IMG/VR virus record: IMGVR_UViG_3300043540_000606
Span: 1-23,291 of that record
DNA from: a virus
Length of the DNA stretch: 23,291 bases
Reading direction: 5' to 3' (one strand)
Shown: piece by piece, positions 1 to 6,418 of the stretch
Layout: each line of letters starts with the position of its first letter
Numbering within the stretch: the stretch's first letter is position 1
Translations under genes and position numbers: made by a program
The notes under the pieces: generated by a model
Told to the model about the DNA's origin: nothing
What the model saw: only the letters and a program-made list of their open reading frames with translations
The model's database searches: none

Positions 1-1
1 G

Positions 2-58
2 ATGATTATTCCAAAGAAAGCAATAGTAAAAATTAGCAAGTTAAAAATAGGGAGGTGA
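2..58 (+). CDS. 3' end of an upstream gene (partial)
   Basis: The window opens inside an open frame that ends at a TGA at 56-58. It gives about 18 basic residues ending KISKLKIGR. The stop lies inside the Shine-Dalgarno site of the next gene, the same tight packing seen elsewhere in this window. The gene's true start is outside the window. The stretch is too short to recognise, and another frame closing at position 36 cannot be excluded. Confidence 0.25.
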   Translation: MIIPKKAIVKISKLKIGR

Positions 59-64
59 TGTGTA

Positions 65-1207
65 TTGAAGTATGAAGATTTAACAGAGGAACAAAAAAAT
101 AAAGTTAGAAGGATTCAGAACAAGGAAGATGCAGAAAAAATTGCGAAAGAATTTAACAAAGGATGGAGAACTGTTTACTCATGGAAAGAAAAATTGACGC
201 AGAATGAATTTAAAGATGAGGAAATAAAAGATTTTATCGAATCACAAAAGCGGGCAAACATTGTAGAAGTATCAAATAAGTTTGATGTTTCAATTGCACA
301 CATCCAAGGCATTATTTCAAAACTACAAAACGAAGGCAAGCTTATAGATGTTGTTGGAGAACAGATTCAGCGCTTTTCTACAATGCCATCAGGAACTGTT
401 CAAAAGATTGATATCCAGCCATTTTTTAATAAGTGGATAAGATTCGGAGTAGTTTCGGATACGCACTTAAATTCCAAATATGAAAGGCTTGATGTTCTTA
501 ATGCGTTATATGATAGTTTTGAAGAAGAAGGAATCAAAACAGTATTACACGCAGGCAATATTATAGAAGGATATGACAGTCATATCAACCAATTCGATGT
601 TATCAATATTGGAATTGATGAACAGGTTAAATATTTAATTAAGAATTATCCTCAAAGAAAAGATATTATAACTCATTTTATAACAGCGGATGACCATGAA
701 GGTTGGTATGTTAAACAAAACCACATTAATGTTGGAAAGGTTATTGAAAATGCCGCTATTGAGGATGGCAGAAATGACTTACACCATTTGGGATACATTG
801 AAGCCGATGTAGAAATTAATTATGGAGAACGACCTACGGTTATAAAAATAATGCATCCAGGTGGTGGTTCTGCTTATGCAAAATCCTACAAACCACAGAA
901 AATTATTGAATCTTTTGCAGGAGGAGAAAAGCCAGATTTTTTAGTCATTGGGCATTACCATAAAATGATTTCAGATATTGTAAGGAATGTGCCTTATGTT
1001 GGTGCAGGTTGCACAGCAGACCAAAGCCCGTTTCTTAGAAAATCTCCAATTCAAGTTGATATTGGCGGTTTTATTATTGACTTGATGATAGACGAAATAG
1101 GTAATGTAAGGCGCTTTAGACCTGATTGGTTTATTTTCTATAATAAGAAGTTTTATCAGCAAGATGTTAAGAAGGAGTATACAAGACAATGGGAATATAA
1201 ATGGTAA
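65..1207 (+). CDS. HTH-metallophosphoesterase (calcineurin-like)
   Basis: This 380-residue protein starts at TTG; a near-perfect GGAGGTGAT site at 52-60 supports that start. Residues about 5-45 look like a helix-turn-helix (KIAKEFNKGWRTVYSWK) and 52-100 like a second winged-helix segment. From about 124 it is a calcineurin-like metallophosphoesterase: D132-x-H134 (VVSDTH), G164-N165 where the family usually has GD, DDHE at 209-212 in place of GNHD/E, a downstream HPGG, and GHYH near 297. Family members hydrolyse phosphodiesters with two metal ions; phage members are often called SbcD-like or DNA-repair exonucleases. Two DNA-binding segments before the catalytic domain suggest a DNA substrate (inference). 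The protein is probably cytoplasmic. No substrate can be named. Confidence 0.85.
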   Translation: MKYEDLTEEQKNKVRRIQNKEDAEKIAKEFNKGWRTVYSWKEKLTQNEFKDEEIKDFIESQKRANIVEVSNKFDVSIAHIQGIISKLQNEGKLIDVVGEQIQRFSTMPSGTVQKIDIQPFFNKWIRFGVVSDTHLNSKYERLDVLNALYDSFEEEGIKTVLHAGNIIEGYDSHINQFDVINIGIDEQVKYLIKNYPQRKDIITHFITADDHEGWYVKQNHINVGKVIENAAIEDGRNDLHHLGYIEADVEINYGERPTVIKIMHPGGGSAYAKSYKPQKIIESFAGGEKPDFLVIGHYHKMISDIVRNVPYVGAGCTADQSPFLRKSPIQVDIGGFIIDLMIDEIGNVRRFRPDWFIFYNKKFYQQDVKKEYTRQWEYKW

Positions 1208-1246
1208 AAAACTTGCGTATCTCATACTAAACTTTTAATTATTCGA

Positions 1247-1258
1247 AAATAGCTATTT
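1247..1258. repeat. Perfect palindrome AAATAGCTATTT, possible operator
   Basis: The 12 bases are a perfect inverted repeat without a spacer, sitting in the non-coding gap about 135 bp upstream of the promoter. The size fits a dimeric repressor site, but it is AT-rich and could arise by chance. Confidence 0.3.
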
Positions 1259-1351
1259 ATAAAATTTTTCAAAAATATCTTGGAAAAAATAATTTTCAGA
1301 ACTTAAGAACCCAGTAATTATCCGTAGTTAATGATTTTTAAGAAATTTTTT

Positions 1352-1378
1352 AAAAATCTGTAAAAAAATCTGTAAAAA
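1352..1378 (+). repeat. Overlapping direct repeat, 12-base period
   Basis: The 15-base sequence AAAAATCTGTAAAAA occurs twice with a 12-base offset (1352-1366 and 1364-1378), ending three bases before the -35 box at 1382. Two sites about one helical turn apart beside a promoter suggest cooperative binding of a regulator (inference). Confidence 0.45.
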
Positions 1379-1381
1379 CGG

Positions 1382-1409
1382 TTGCAAAAATAAAAAAACC
1401 TATTATAAT
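1382..1409 (+). promoter_or_regulatory. Sigma70/sigmaA-type promoter for the 1451 operon
   Basis: TTGCAA (1382-1387) and a consensus TATAAT (1404-1409) are separated by 16 bases. The expected start is near 1416, about 35 bases before the first ATG, and the leader contains AAGGAGGC. The direct repeats lie immediately upstream, so a regulator could act here. Confidence 0.65.
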
Positions 1410-1450
1410 ATAATAAAATTAAAAGAAACAAAGGAAATAAGGAGGCAAAG

Positions 1451-1849
1451 ATGAAAGTAAGTGAATGCACATTATTACCAAAAGGGTTTAGGTTATTTTT
1501 GAAGAACAAGTTGCAAGAACTTGGAGTAGATGAACCCGCTTTAATCTTTACAGGAAGGAAAGGAAGTTATTACTGGAAAGATACAATTTATATTGGAAAT
1601 TACGATAAAGCTCATGCACTCAAGTCGGCAGTGCTCCATGAACTTGCTCATCATATAAACCATAAGATTAATGAGAAGAAATATTGGGATGACGAATTTA
1701 AAGCATTTTTGGTAAAAGTTCCAAAACCTCATGGAGCGGAATTCTTCGATATCCTTTTGGATTTAATAAAGGAATCTCATATACGGCATAATTGGAGAGG
1801 AGAATATCGGAGTTTAAAGAAGGAATATAAAAATAGGAGGCAAGGATGA
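1451..1849 (+). CDS. HExxH zinc-metalloprotease-like protein (SprT-like)
   Basis: The 132-residue protein has the zincin signature H63-E-L-A-H67 (VLHELAHHINH), with a likely third metal ligand in PHGAEFF at H94. The order HExxH, about 26 residues, then HGxxF is typical of SprT/WLM-like domains. It is short, little more than the catalytic fold, with no signal peptide or membrane segment, so it is probably cytoplasmic. It is the first gene after the promoter at 1382, which would fit early expression. Cleavage of a host or DNA-bound protein is possible, but no substrate can be read from the sequence. Confidence 0.7.
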   Translation: MKVSECTLLPKGFRLFLKNKLQELGVDEPALIFTGRKGSYYWKDTIYIGNYDKAHALKSAVLHELAHHINHKINEKKYWDDEFKAFLVKVPKPHGAEFFDILLDLIKESHIRHNWRGEYRSLKKEYKNRRQG

Positions 1850-2025
1850 AGAATAAATTTGAGAATTTCAAAAGGTTTAAAAAGTGGGGCACGAAATGGG
1901 TTTTCATTGATGAAAGTGTCTGGAGTTTAGACCCATTAACAAGCGGTATATTTTTTGGAATACCAGTAGAAAACTTTAATTTAAAGTATTTAAAAAGATT
2001 TGGGTTTAGACTCTGTAAGACCTGA
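1846..2025 (+). CDS. Small hypothetical protein, 59 aa
   Basis: An ATG at 1846 overlaps the preceding stop (ATGA), with AGGAGG five bases upstream, so translation is probably coupled. The product is basic and aromatic-rich (FENFKRFKKWGTKWVF) with no membrane segment. After its TGA the same frame runs open into the next gene, but that gene has its own ribosome site and ATG. I recognise no family. Confidence 0.6.
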   Translation: MKNKFENFKRFKKWGTKWVFIDESVWSLDPLTSGIFFGIPVENFNLKYLKRFGFRLCKT

Positions 2026-2058
2026 CCTATTAAGGCAGGCAGAGGAAGGGAGGTTAAA

Positions 2059-2292
2059 ATGAAAGTAGATATTAAAACAAACATTGGAAGAGGAGATGAC
2101 CCAGCTCCAACAATTGCCCATTATGTCCGTGCAAGATGGGGAAAAGGTAAAGTAATTTTGACAGGCAAAGCAACTTGCCAGGGAAAAACCTGGAATGTGA
2201 GGCATACATACTTTTTTGAGACATTCTTAAAACAAAGCAAGGAAGAAATTTTGAAAGATTTATTTCCATACGATTACATAGGGGGCAAGTAA
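2059..2292 (+). CDS. Hypothetical protein, 77 aa
   Basis: A good ribosome site (GGGAGG) lies 7-8 bases before the ATG. The protein reads as a small beta-rich domain (KVDIKTN, KVILTGKATCQGKTWNVRHTYFF) followed by a helix (SKEEILKDLF). There are no catalytic motifs, membrane segments or cysteine clusters. Its stop overlaps the next start (TAATG), so it belongs to the same operon. Function unknown. Confidence 0.6.
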   Translation: MKVDIKTNIGRGDDPAPTIAHYVRARWGKGKVILTGKATCQGKTWNVRHTYFFETFLKQSKEEILKDLFPYDYIGGK

Positions 2293-2501
2293 TGAAAGAA
2301 GACACATTTGTTGATTTAGCCTTAAAGGGCGAACTCTATGAAAATCAATACTTTCCAAAAATGTTTAGCGCAAGATTTGAGAACATCAGACAACTACAAT
2401 CATTTCTAAAACTATCTTCTTATCTTGTATCCGTGAACAACGTTTGTGAAACTTTAGCACTTAATTATAAAGTGTTTCAGGGATTAAAAAAGGGCGGATA
2501 A
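2292..2501 (+). CDS. Hypothetical protein, 69 aa
   Basis: The start overlaps the previous stop by one base (TAATG), with GGGGGC upstream. The product is mostly predicted helix (IRQLQSFLKLSSYLVSVNNVCETLALNYKVFQGL). After the TAA at 2499-2501 the same frame continues for 19 codons and contains ILCNRCG, a half zinc-knuckle, before another TAA at 2562-2564. This may be a remnant of a longer or adjacent zinc-binding gene. Function unknown. Confidence 0.5.
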   Translation: MKEDTFVDLALKGELYENQYFPKMFSARFENIRQLQSFLKLSSYLVSVNNVCETLALNYKVFQGLKKGG

Positions 2502-2603
2502 AGAGATGCTATTACTGAAACTAAAGAAATTCTTTGTAATAGGTGTGGAGCCGCAAAATAAGGATGAACTATAAATTATTCGAGGTAACTAAAGGAGGTT
2601 AAG

Positions 2604-2801
2604 ATGGATAAATCCATTGACGAAATTATTGCTTGTATGAGAGCAATTAGAGACATTGTGGAAAAAGACAAAACAAAGGAAAGAGAATATTTTTTTCAGT
2701 ATCGAGATTTACAAGAAAGTCTGCATAAGGTAGACCCATTGAATTCAGAGTGCAATATTGGGATTCACGGATTACCTTATTTTGCGGGCTTCAAAGATTA
2801 A
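2604..2801 (+). CDS. Hypothetical protein, 65 aa
   Basis: AAAGGAGG lies eight bases before the ATG. The first half is helical and charged (IDEIIACMRAIRDIVEKDKTKEREYFFQYRDLQESL). The second half is less structured and ends GIHGLPYFAGFKD. No known motif or membrane segment. It belongs to the run of small genes read from the promoter at 1382. Confidence 0.6.
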   Translation: MDKSIDEIIACMRAIRDIVEKDKTKEREYFFQYRDLQESLHKVDPLNSECNIGIHGLPYFAGFKD

Positions 2802-2810
2802 GGAGGTAAG

Positions 2811-3026
2811 ATGACAAAAAGAGAAATTGTTGAAGGTTGGCTGCAATGGTTGAGAGATAGCATTGCAGGAACAATCGAAAATGTCGAGAACGAAGAGCTT
2901 GATAGTATGAGGGATGATGAAATTGATATCGATTTTATCATCCATGGACTAAAGGAAAGTATTGAAATGGATTTGGGAAAATTTGAGCGAGGAATCCGTC
3001 GTGAAGTATCGAAAGGAAACAAGTAA
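2811..3026 (+). CDS. Small acidic hypothetical protein, 71 aa
   Basis: The gene has an AAGGAGG ribosome site. The protein is strongly acidic in its middle (ENEELDSMRDDEIDIDF) and predicted helical at both ends. Small acidic phage proteins sometimes mimic DNA or bind host factors, but nothing here shows that. Its stop overlaps the start of the HNH gene (TAATG). Confidence 0.6.
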   Translation: MTKREIVEGWLQWLRDSIAGTIENVENEELDSMRDDEIDIDFIIHGLKESIEMDLGKFERGIRREVSKGNK

Positions 3027-3757
3027 TGCCAAGAGGAGTTTATGTAAGAAAGCCCTTTACTGAAGAGCATAAGAGAAAAATAAGTGAAGCACATAAAGGA
3101 AAATCTCTTTCTGAAGAGATAAGACAAAAAATAAGTGAAGCACAAAAAAGAATTGGAAATAAGCCACCGTCTTTTAAAGGTAAACATCTTTCGGAAGAGA
3201 CAAGAAAGAAATTAAGCGAAACACATAAAGGAAAACCTTCTCCAATGGAAGGCAAGCATCATTCCGAAGAGACTAAGAAGAAAATGAGCATAGTAATGAC
3301 AGGTAAACCTCATTCTTCTAAAGGAAAACATTATTCTAAAATAAGTATAGCAGCAAAAGGAAAACAAAAGTTTCTTGGAAAGCATCATTCCGAAGAAGCT
3401 AAAAGAAAAATAAGTGAAGCAGAAAAAGGGAGACCTTCCCCTATGAAAGGAAAACATTATCCTAAAATGAGCGAGGTAAAGAGAGGAAACCGAAGCCCAA
3501 ATTGGAAAGGTGGCAAATCTTTTGAACCCTATCCTCCCACTTTTACAAAAGAATTGAAAGCGGCAATTAGACAGCGAGATAATTATACCTGCGCTATTTG
3601 CGGAAAATATCCTGCCTTTGATGTGCATCATATCGATTATGATAAAAAGAATTGCGAACCAGAAAATTTAATAACCCTTTGTAAAAATTGCCATGCAAAG
3701 ACAAATTTCAACAGAGAATATTGGAAGGATTATTTTAACAATCTTAAAAGGAGGTGA
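3026..3757 (+). CDS. HNH homing endonuclease with NUMOD3 repeats
   Basis: The 243-residue protein has two parts. Residues about 12-155 carry some seven imperfect copies of a motif like GKHLSEETRKKLSEAHKGK, the NUMOD3 DNA-binding module of homing endonucleases. Residues about 175-240 form an HNH nuclease: C189-x2-C192, DVHH at 199-202, N214 and C219-x2-C222-H223, with the cysteines probably binding structural zinc. Such proteins cut DNA at long recognition sites and spread their own gene. No intron is evident here, so it looks free-standing. Its TAATG overlap with the previous gene shows it is built into the operon. The coding repeats are visible in the DNA (recurring AAAATAAGTGAAGCACA-like stretches) and could recombine. 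Confidence 0.9.
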   Translation: MPRGVYVRKPFTEEHKRKISEAHKGKSLSEEIRQKISEAQKRIGNKPPSFKGKHLSEETRKKLSETHKGKPSPMEGKHHSEETKKKMSIVMTGKPHSSKGKHYSKISIAAKGKQKFLGKHHSEEAKRKISEAEKGRPSPMKGKHYPKMSEVKRGNRSPNWKGGKSFEPYPPTFTKELKAAIRQRDNYTCAICGKYPAFDVHHIDYDKKNCEPENLITLCKNCHAKTNFNREYWKDYFNNLKRR

Positions 3758-3761
3758 AAGC

Positions 3762-3941
3762 ATGACTTATTTACAACTCCATCATGTAACTGGAGTAGAA
3801 GTAAGCGTGAAAGATGACCCAGTTCTTATCCACCTTGATGTGGAAGGAGAACAGGAAATTGATATAACTTTCTATTTTGATACAGAAGAAGACAAAAAGA
3901 ATTTTATATCAAGTATTAAAAGTATGAGGAAGGAGGATTAA
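3762..3941 (+). CDS. Hypothetical protein, 59 aa
   Basis: The frame is open upstream to 3693, inside the HNH gene. The real start is most likely ATG 3762, four bases after the HNH stop and preceded by AAAGGAGGTGAAAG. The product is a small beta-rich acidic domain (VSVKDDPVLIHLDVEGEQEIDITFYF) with a short charged helix at the end (TEEDKKNFISSIKSMRKED). Function unknown. Confidence 0.6.
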   Translation: MTYLQLHHVTGVEVSVKDDPVLIHLDVEGEQEIDITFYFDTEEDKKNFISSIKSMRKED

Positions 3942-3942
3942 A

Positions 3943-4131
3943 ATGCAAAAACAATATGCCATATTTGAAGGCAATAAAATAATAAAGATGTCAAGAGATA
4001 AACAGGAATTAATTGATTTTAGAAATTCCTTCCCTGAGGAAATAAAAAGGAATTTATTGCTTGCGGAAAGAATTGTTTCTGGAGAAGAAGAATGGAAGCA
4101 AGGCTTTTGGCAGTTTATCAAAGGAACATAG
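3943..4131 (+). CDS. Hypothetical protein, 62 aa
   Basis: The ribosome site (AAGGAGG) lies inside the end of the preceding gene, one base separates stop from start, and translation is probably coupled. The sequence opens like a small beta-hairpin (QYAIFEGNKIIKMSRDKQEL), as in many short phage proteins, and continues as a helix. No motif. It is the last gene before the promoter at 4147. Confidence 0.6.
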   Translation: MQKQYAIFEGNKIIKMSRDKQELIDFRNSFPEEIKRNLLLAERIVSGEEEWKQGFWQFIKGT

Positions 4132-4146
4132 ATTTTATCAGGAAAC

Positions 4147-4174
4147 TTGATTTAATTTGAAAATATTATATAAT
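4147..4174 (+). promoter_or_regulatory. Sigma70/sigmaA-type promoter for the 4201 operon
   Basis: TTGATT (4147-4152) and TATAAT (4169-4174) are separated by 16 bases, in the 69-base gap before an HTH gene. Transcription would start near 4181, with AAAGGAGG following before the ATG at 4201. Both boxes are close to consensus. Confidence 0.6.
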
Positions 4175-4200
4175 ATGAATAGAAATAAAAGGAGGTTAAG

Positions 4201-4395
4201 ATGGGACAAAAACAAAACTATTATAGTATAAAAGAAATCGCCGATTACTTTGGCGTCTCGGATGCAACAATAAGAAAACAAGTCTTGTCAGGAAAAATCA
4301 AAAGCCTAAGAGTAGGTAGGCTTTATAGAATACCCCGTAAAGAATTTGAAAAACTTCTCAATAATAAAACTAAAGATGGTTCAATTAACAATTAG
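4201..4395 (+). CDS. Excisionase/MerR-type HTH DNA-binding protein
   Basis: The 64-residue protein is almost entirely an HTH_17/excisionase-family domain: YSIKEIADYFGVSDATIRKQVLSGKI forms the helix-turn-helix, followed by the wing LRVGRLYRIPRKEFEKLL. Such proteins act as small repressors, excisionases or recombination directionality factors. No integrase is visible in the window, so a regulatory role is more likely (inference). It is the first gene after its own promoter, which fits a regulator. AAAGGAGG precedes the ATG. Confidence 0.8.
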   Translation: MGQKQNYYSIKEIADYFGVSDATIRKQVLSGKIKSLRVGRLYRIPRKEFEKLLNNKTKDGSINN

Positions 4396-4549
4396 CTTAT
4401 TACCTGAGGTTTTTGCGGGAGTTATAGTAGCGTTCTTATCATGTGTCATTTTATACCTATTCGAGAATTATACCTCGGCAGGGAAATTTATAATTAAAAT
4501 CAGGAATGCTCTACCTGGATATAGAGCAAAGGAGGACAAAGATGGCTGA
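4376..4549 (+). CDS. Small single-pass membrane protein
   Basis: The frame opens at 4346, but ATG 4376 (MVQLTISLLPEVF) overlaps the previous gene least and gives 57 residues. It has one clear transmembrane segment, roughly VFAGVIVAFLSCVILYLF, followed by a basic tail. The ribosome site is weak, so translation may depend on coupling with the HTH gene. It overlaps the next gene by eight bases. It could be a holin-like or superinfection-exclusion protein, but the sequence does not decide. Confidence 0.45.
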   Translation: MVQLTISLLPEVFAGVIVAFLSCVILYLFENYTSAGKFIIKIRNALPGYRAKEDKDG

Positions 4550-4961
4550 GTTACAAAAACTCAAAGTGGAAGAAATTACCACTAAAACGAAGAAGGACGG
4601 GAACCCGTTCTGGCTTGTAAAGTCGGGCAACACGACTTACATGTGCTTTGATTCCAAAATCAAAGAAATGCTTGGGAAAGAGGTTGAAGTTTATGTAACC
4701 TCAAAAGAGACCGAAAACTATGATGGAACAAGGGGCATGGCTCACTACATTAATTTACCAAAGCCTAAAGCAAATTATGCAAAACAACAACAGGCAAACC
4801 CAGATGCAATGATTTTAAGTTATGCAAAAGACATTGTAGTTGCAAAAATGCAATGCTCAACAGAAACTAAAACAATAGAGCAATTAGGTTCGGAAGTTAA
4901 AGTTCTGTATGAAATGTTTAAGAAGCTATTAGAACCAAAAGAGGAAAAGAAGGAGGAATAA
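4542..4961 (+). CDS. OB-fold protein, probable ssDNA-binding protein
   Basis: A longer frame begins at 4506, but ATG 4542 has AAAGGAGG at the right distance and gives 139 residues (MAELQKL). Residues 1-75 have the strand pattern of a compact OB fold: KVEEITTKTKKDGNPFWLVK, then TTYMCF, then a conserved-looking KEVEVYV, as in phage ssDNA-binding proteins. A linker rich in Gln and Lys and a helical C-terminal region (SYAKDIVVAKMQ, EVKVLYEMFKKLLEP) with an acidic-basic tail follow; the latter may mediate oligomerisation or partner binding. Its place just before the HTH and replication-type genes supports a role in replication or recombination (inference). Confidence 0.6.
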   Translation: MAELQKLKVEEITTKTKKDGNPFWLVKSGNTTYMCFDSKIKEMLGKEVEVYVTSKETENYDGTRGMAHYINLPKPKANYAKQQQANPDAMILSYAKDIVVAKMQCSTETKTIEQLGSEVKVLYEMFKKLLEPKEEKKEE

Positions 4962-4962
4962 A

Positions 4963-5406
4963 ATGGATGGGAGTAAACTTGAATTAGATAATTTAGCCCC
5001 CGAAGATGTACTTGAAGAACTTAAAGGTTATTATACAGAAAGAATGTTTGCTCACAGGTGGATAAAAATTGAAACTTATCACGAGATAGGCAAAGCAATT
5101 CTCGAAGGTAAAGTCGGTATAGACACGGTTATGGAAGCTACAAAAAGTAGCAGGAAAACTGTGGAAACTTGGATAGCATTTGCAAAAGAATTTAAAACGG
5201 TAGAAGAAAGCCCATTTACTAAAAATCAAAGCTGGGAAGATATCAAAGAACGGTATGCTCCTAAACCTAAAAGAGAAAGTTTTAGAATAGGAGATTTGAA
5301 GAAGATTCTTAATAATAGAAAAATAGATAACTTTAATATTGGACGCAAACAAGCAAGCGATGAAGATGAAGCAATTCTTGGGATAATAGAAAATAAAGGG
5401 AGGTGA
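4963..5406 (+). CDS. HTH protein, probable replication-module component
   Basis: The 147-residue protein contains a helix-rich region with YHEIGKAILEG followed by a turn-helix (VMEATKSSRKTVETWIAFAKEF). This pattern recurs in phage DNA-binding proteins near replication genes. The end is basic and Asn-rich (KKILNNRKIDNFNIGRK). AAGGAGG precedes the ATG, one base after the previous stop. The neighbours (an ssDNA-binding candidate and a winged-helix protein) suggest a role in replication initiation or partitioning. The family is not certain. Confidence 0.6.
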   Translation: MDGSKLELDNLAPEDVLEELKGYYTERMFAHRWIKIETYHEIGKAILEGKVGIDTVMEATKSSRKTVETWIAFAKEFKTVEESPFTKNQSWEDIKERYAPKPKRESFRIGDLKKILNNRKIDNFNIGRKQASDEDEAILGIIENKGR

Positions 5407-5409
5407 AAA

Positions 5410-5436
5410 AAGGGGAGGGTGCAAGCCTTTCCCCTT
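5410..5436 (+). promoter_or_regulatory. Stable hairpin over the only Shine-Dalgarno-like sequence of the 5448 gene
   Basis: Bases 5410-5419 can pair with 5427-5436 (AAGGGGAGGG with CCTTTCCCCTT-type partner, ten pairs including two G-U), closing a seven-base loop. The stem holds the only purine-rich ribosome-binding sequence before ATG 5448. No T-run follows, so a terminator is unlikely. A translational operator or thermosensor-like element is a reasonable reading. Confidence 0.5.
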
Positions 5437-5447
5437 AAGCATAGTAT

Positions 5448-6407
5448 ATGGACATTTTAAATATAGTCAAGTTAAAGCTATCAGCAAGGGAACTAAAAGT
5501 AATGATACTTTTACAATTAGAAGGTGCGATGAGGAATAAAGATATAGTAGAAGAACTTGGGTTAACTGAAAGCAATATCTCAATAATTCTTAAAAAGTTA
5601 GAGGAAAAAGGTTATATTTTAAAAAGAGGTAGATATTATTCCTTAAATGAAAAGATATTAAATCAATATATATTAAATCAATATATTCCTGCGGGAATAC
5701 CGATGAACACTAATAGCAAAAGCACCGAGACAAAAGAGCAGTATCTTTATAATACTCCTTATATTATATCTTTAAATGATTACTATTTAAGGAATAATAA
5801 TACTAATTCAAATAATAACTTAAATAATAATTCAAATAATAATTTAAATAATAATTTAAATAATAATTTAAATAATAATTTAAATAATGAAGGGTTAAAA
5901 AATACTAAAAGAAGGAGTTTAAAGAAAATGACTCCAGAAGAACAGAAACAAGCTTTTCGACTCGTGAAAGAATTTCGTTTAATTAGAGGTTTAAAATCCT
6001 GGAACGCAACTGACCAAGAAAGGGAAATGAATCACGCTAAAAGGTTTATTATTTTAAGGAAAGAGACAGTTGAAGAACTTGTCGGCTTAATGTATCAGGT
6101 TAAAGAAAAATTATCTTTTGAATGGAGCACTTTTTGGAGTTTAGGGACTTTATGGACTAAAGAGAGTCAATGGAAGGCAAAGTTAGAAGAGTTAGAGACT
6201 AAAAAACCTTTAAATTTCCATCAGTGGTTAGATATTCATAAAGACTTGCCAGATTTAGATTATAGAACTTTGCCTACAAATCAGCAATGGGAAAGGGCAA
6301 AGCGGTTTGTTATGGCTTTCAAAAAAGCAGGAAACGAAATTATTCCAACAGCCGATGAATTGGAAAAATATCATTTGGCAGTAAAAATACTGACGGAGAA
6401 AAAATGA
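5448..6407 (+). CDS. Winged-helix replication-initiation-type protein with Asn-rich linker
   Basis: This 319-residue protein has three parts. Residues about 8-66 form a MarR-like winged helix (ARELKVMILLQLEGAMRNKDI, ESNISIILKKLEEKGYILKRG). Residues about 115-148 are an Asn-rich linker made of tandem L/S-NNN units. Residues about 158-319 form a helical, tryptophan-containing domain (FEWSTFWSLGTLWTKESQWKAKLEEL). This layout of HTH, disordered linker and helical domain is common in phage replication-initiation (DnaD/O-type) proteins, and the location after the ssDNA-binding candidate fits. An in-frame stop at 5442-5444 fixes the start at or after 5448. There is no ordinary ribosome site, only the hairpin at 5410-5436. 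Function is inferred from layout. Confidence 0.65.
   Translation: MDILNIVKLKLSARELKVMILLQLEGAMRNKDIVEELGLTESNISIILKKLEEKGYILKRGRYYSLNEKILNQYILNQYIPAGIPMNTNSKSTETKEQYLYNTPYIISLNDYYLRNNNTNSNNNLNNNSNNNLNNNLNNNLNNNLNNEGLKNTKRRSLKKMTPEEQKQAFRLVKEFRLIRGLKSWNATDQEREMNHAKRFIILRKETVEELVGLMYQVKEKLSFEWSTFWSLGTLWTKESQWKAKLEELETKKPLNFHQWLDIHKDLPDLDYRTLPTNQQWERAKRFVMAFKKAGNEIIPTADELEKYHLAVKILTEKK
5820..5891 (+). repeat. Coding 12-base minisatellite (Leu-Asn-Asn-Asn units)
   Basis: Six tandem 12-base units of the type TTAAATAATAAT, one starting with TCA and the last ending in GAA, encode residues 125-148 of the replication-type protein. Similar AAT-rich sequence extends upstream from about 5792. Because each unit is four codons, gain or loss of a unit changes linker length without a frameshift. 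Confidence 0.85.
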
Positions 6408-6418
6408 GGAGAAAAAAA

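Larger units (their letters stand above)
1208..1450 (+). other. Non-coding regulatory gap
   Basis: This 243-base AT-rich stretch has no convincing gene. It holds a 12-base perfect palindrome (1247-1258), an overlapping direct repeat (1352-1378), a promoter (1382-1409) and the ribosome site of the next gene (AAGGAGGC). No clear intrinsic terminator for the preceding gene is visible. It looks like the control region of the operon that starts at 1451. Confidence 0.6.

Noticed and set aside
1318-2305. Minus-strand ORFs overlapping the first small-gene operon
   Set aside because: They lack ribosome sites, are Phe/Leu/Ser-rich as expected for antisense of Lys/Glu-rich genes, and overlap genes with good starts.
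2502-2603. A separate zinc-binding gene after the 2292 gene (ILCNRCGAAK) or a 22-codon ORF at 2506
   Set aside because: No start codon with a ribosome site is available for the zinc-knuckle piece, and the 22-codon ORF is too short to support. It is noted only as a possible remnant.
5410-5436. Intrinsic terminator
   Set aside because: The stem is strong but followed by AAGCATAG, not a T-run, and the downstream gene has no other promoter in view.
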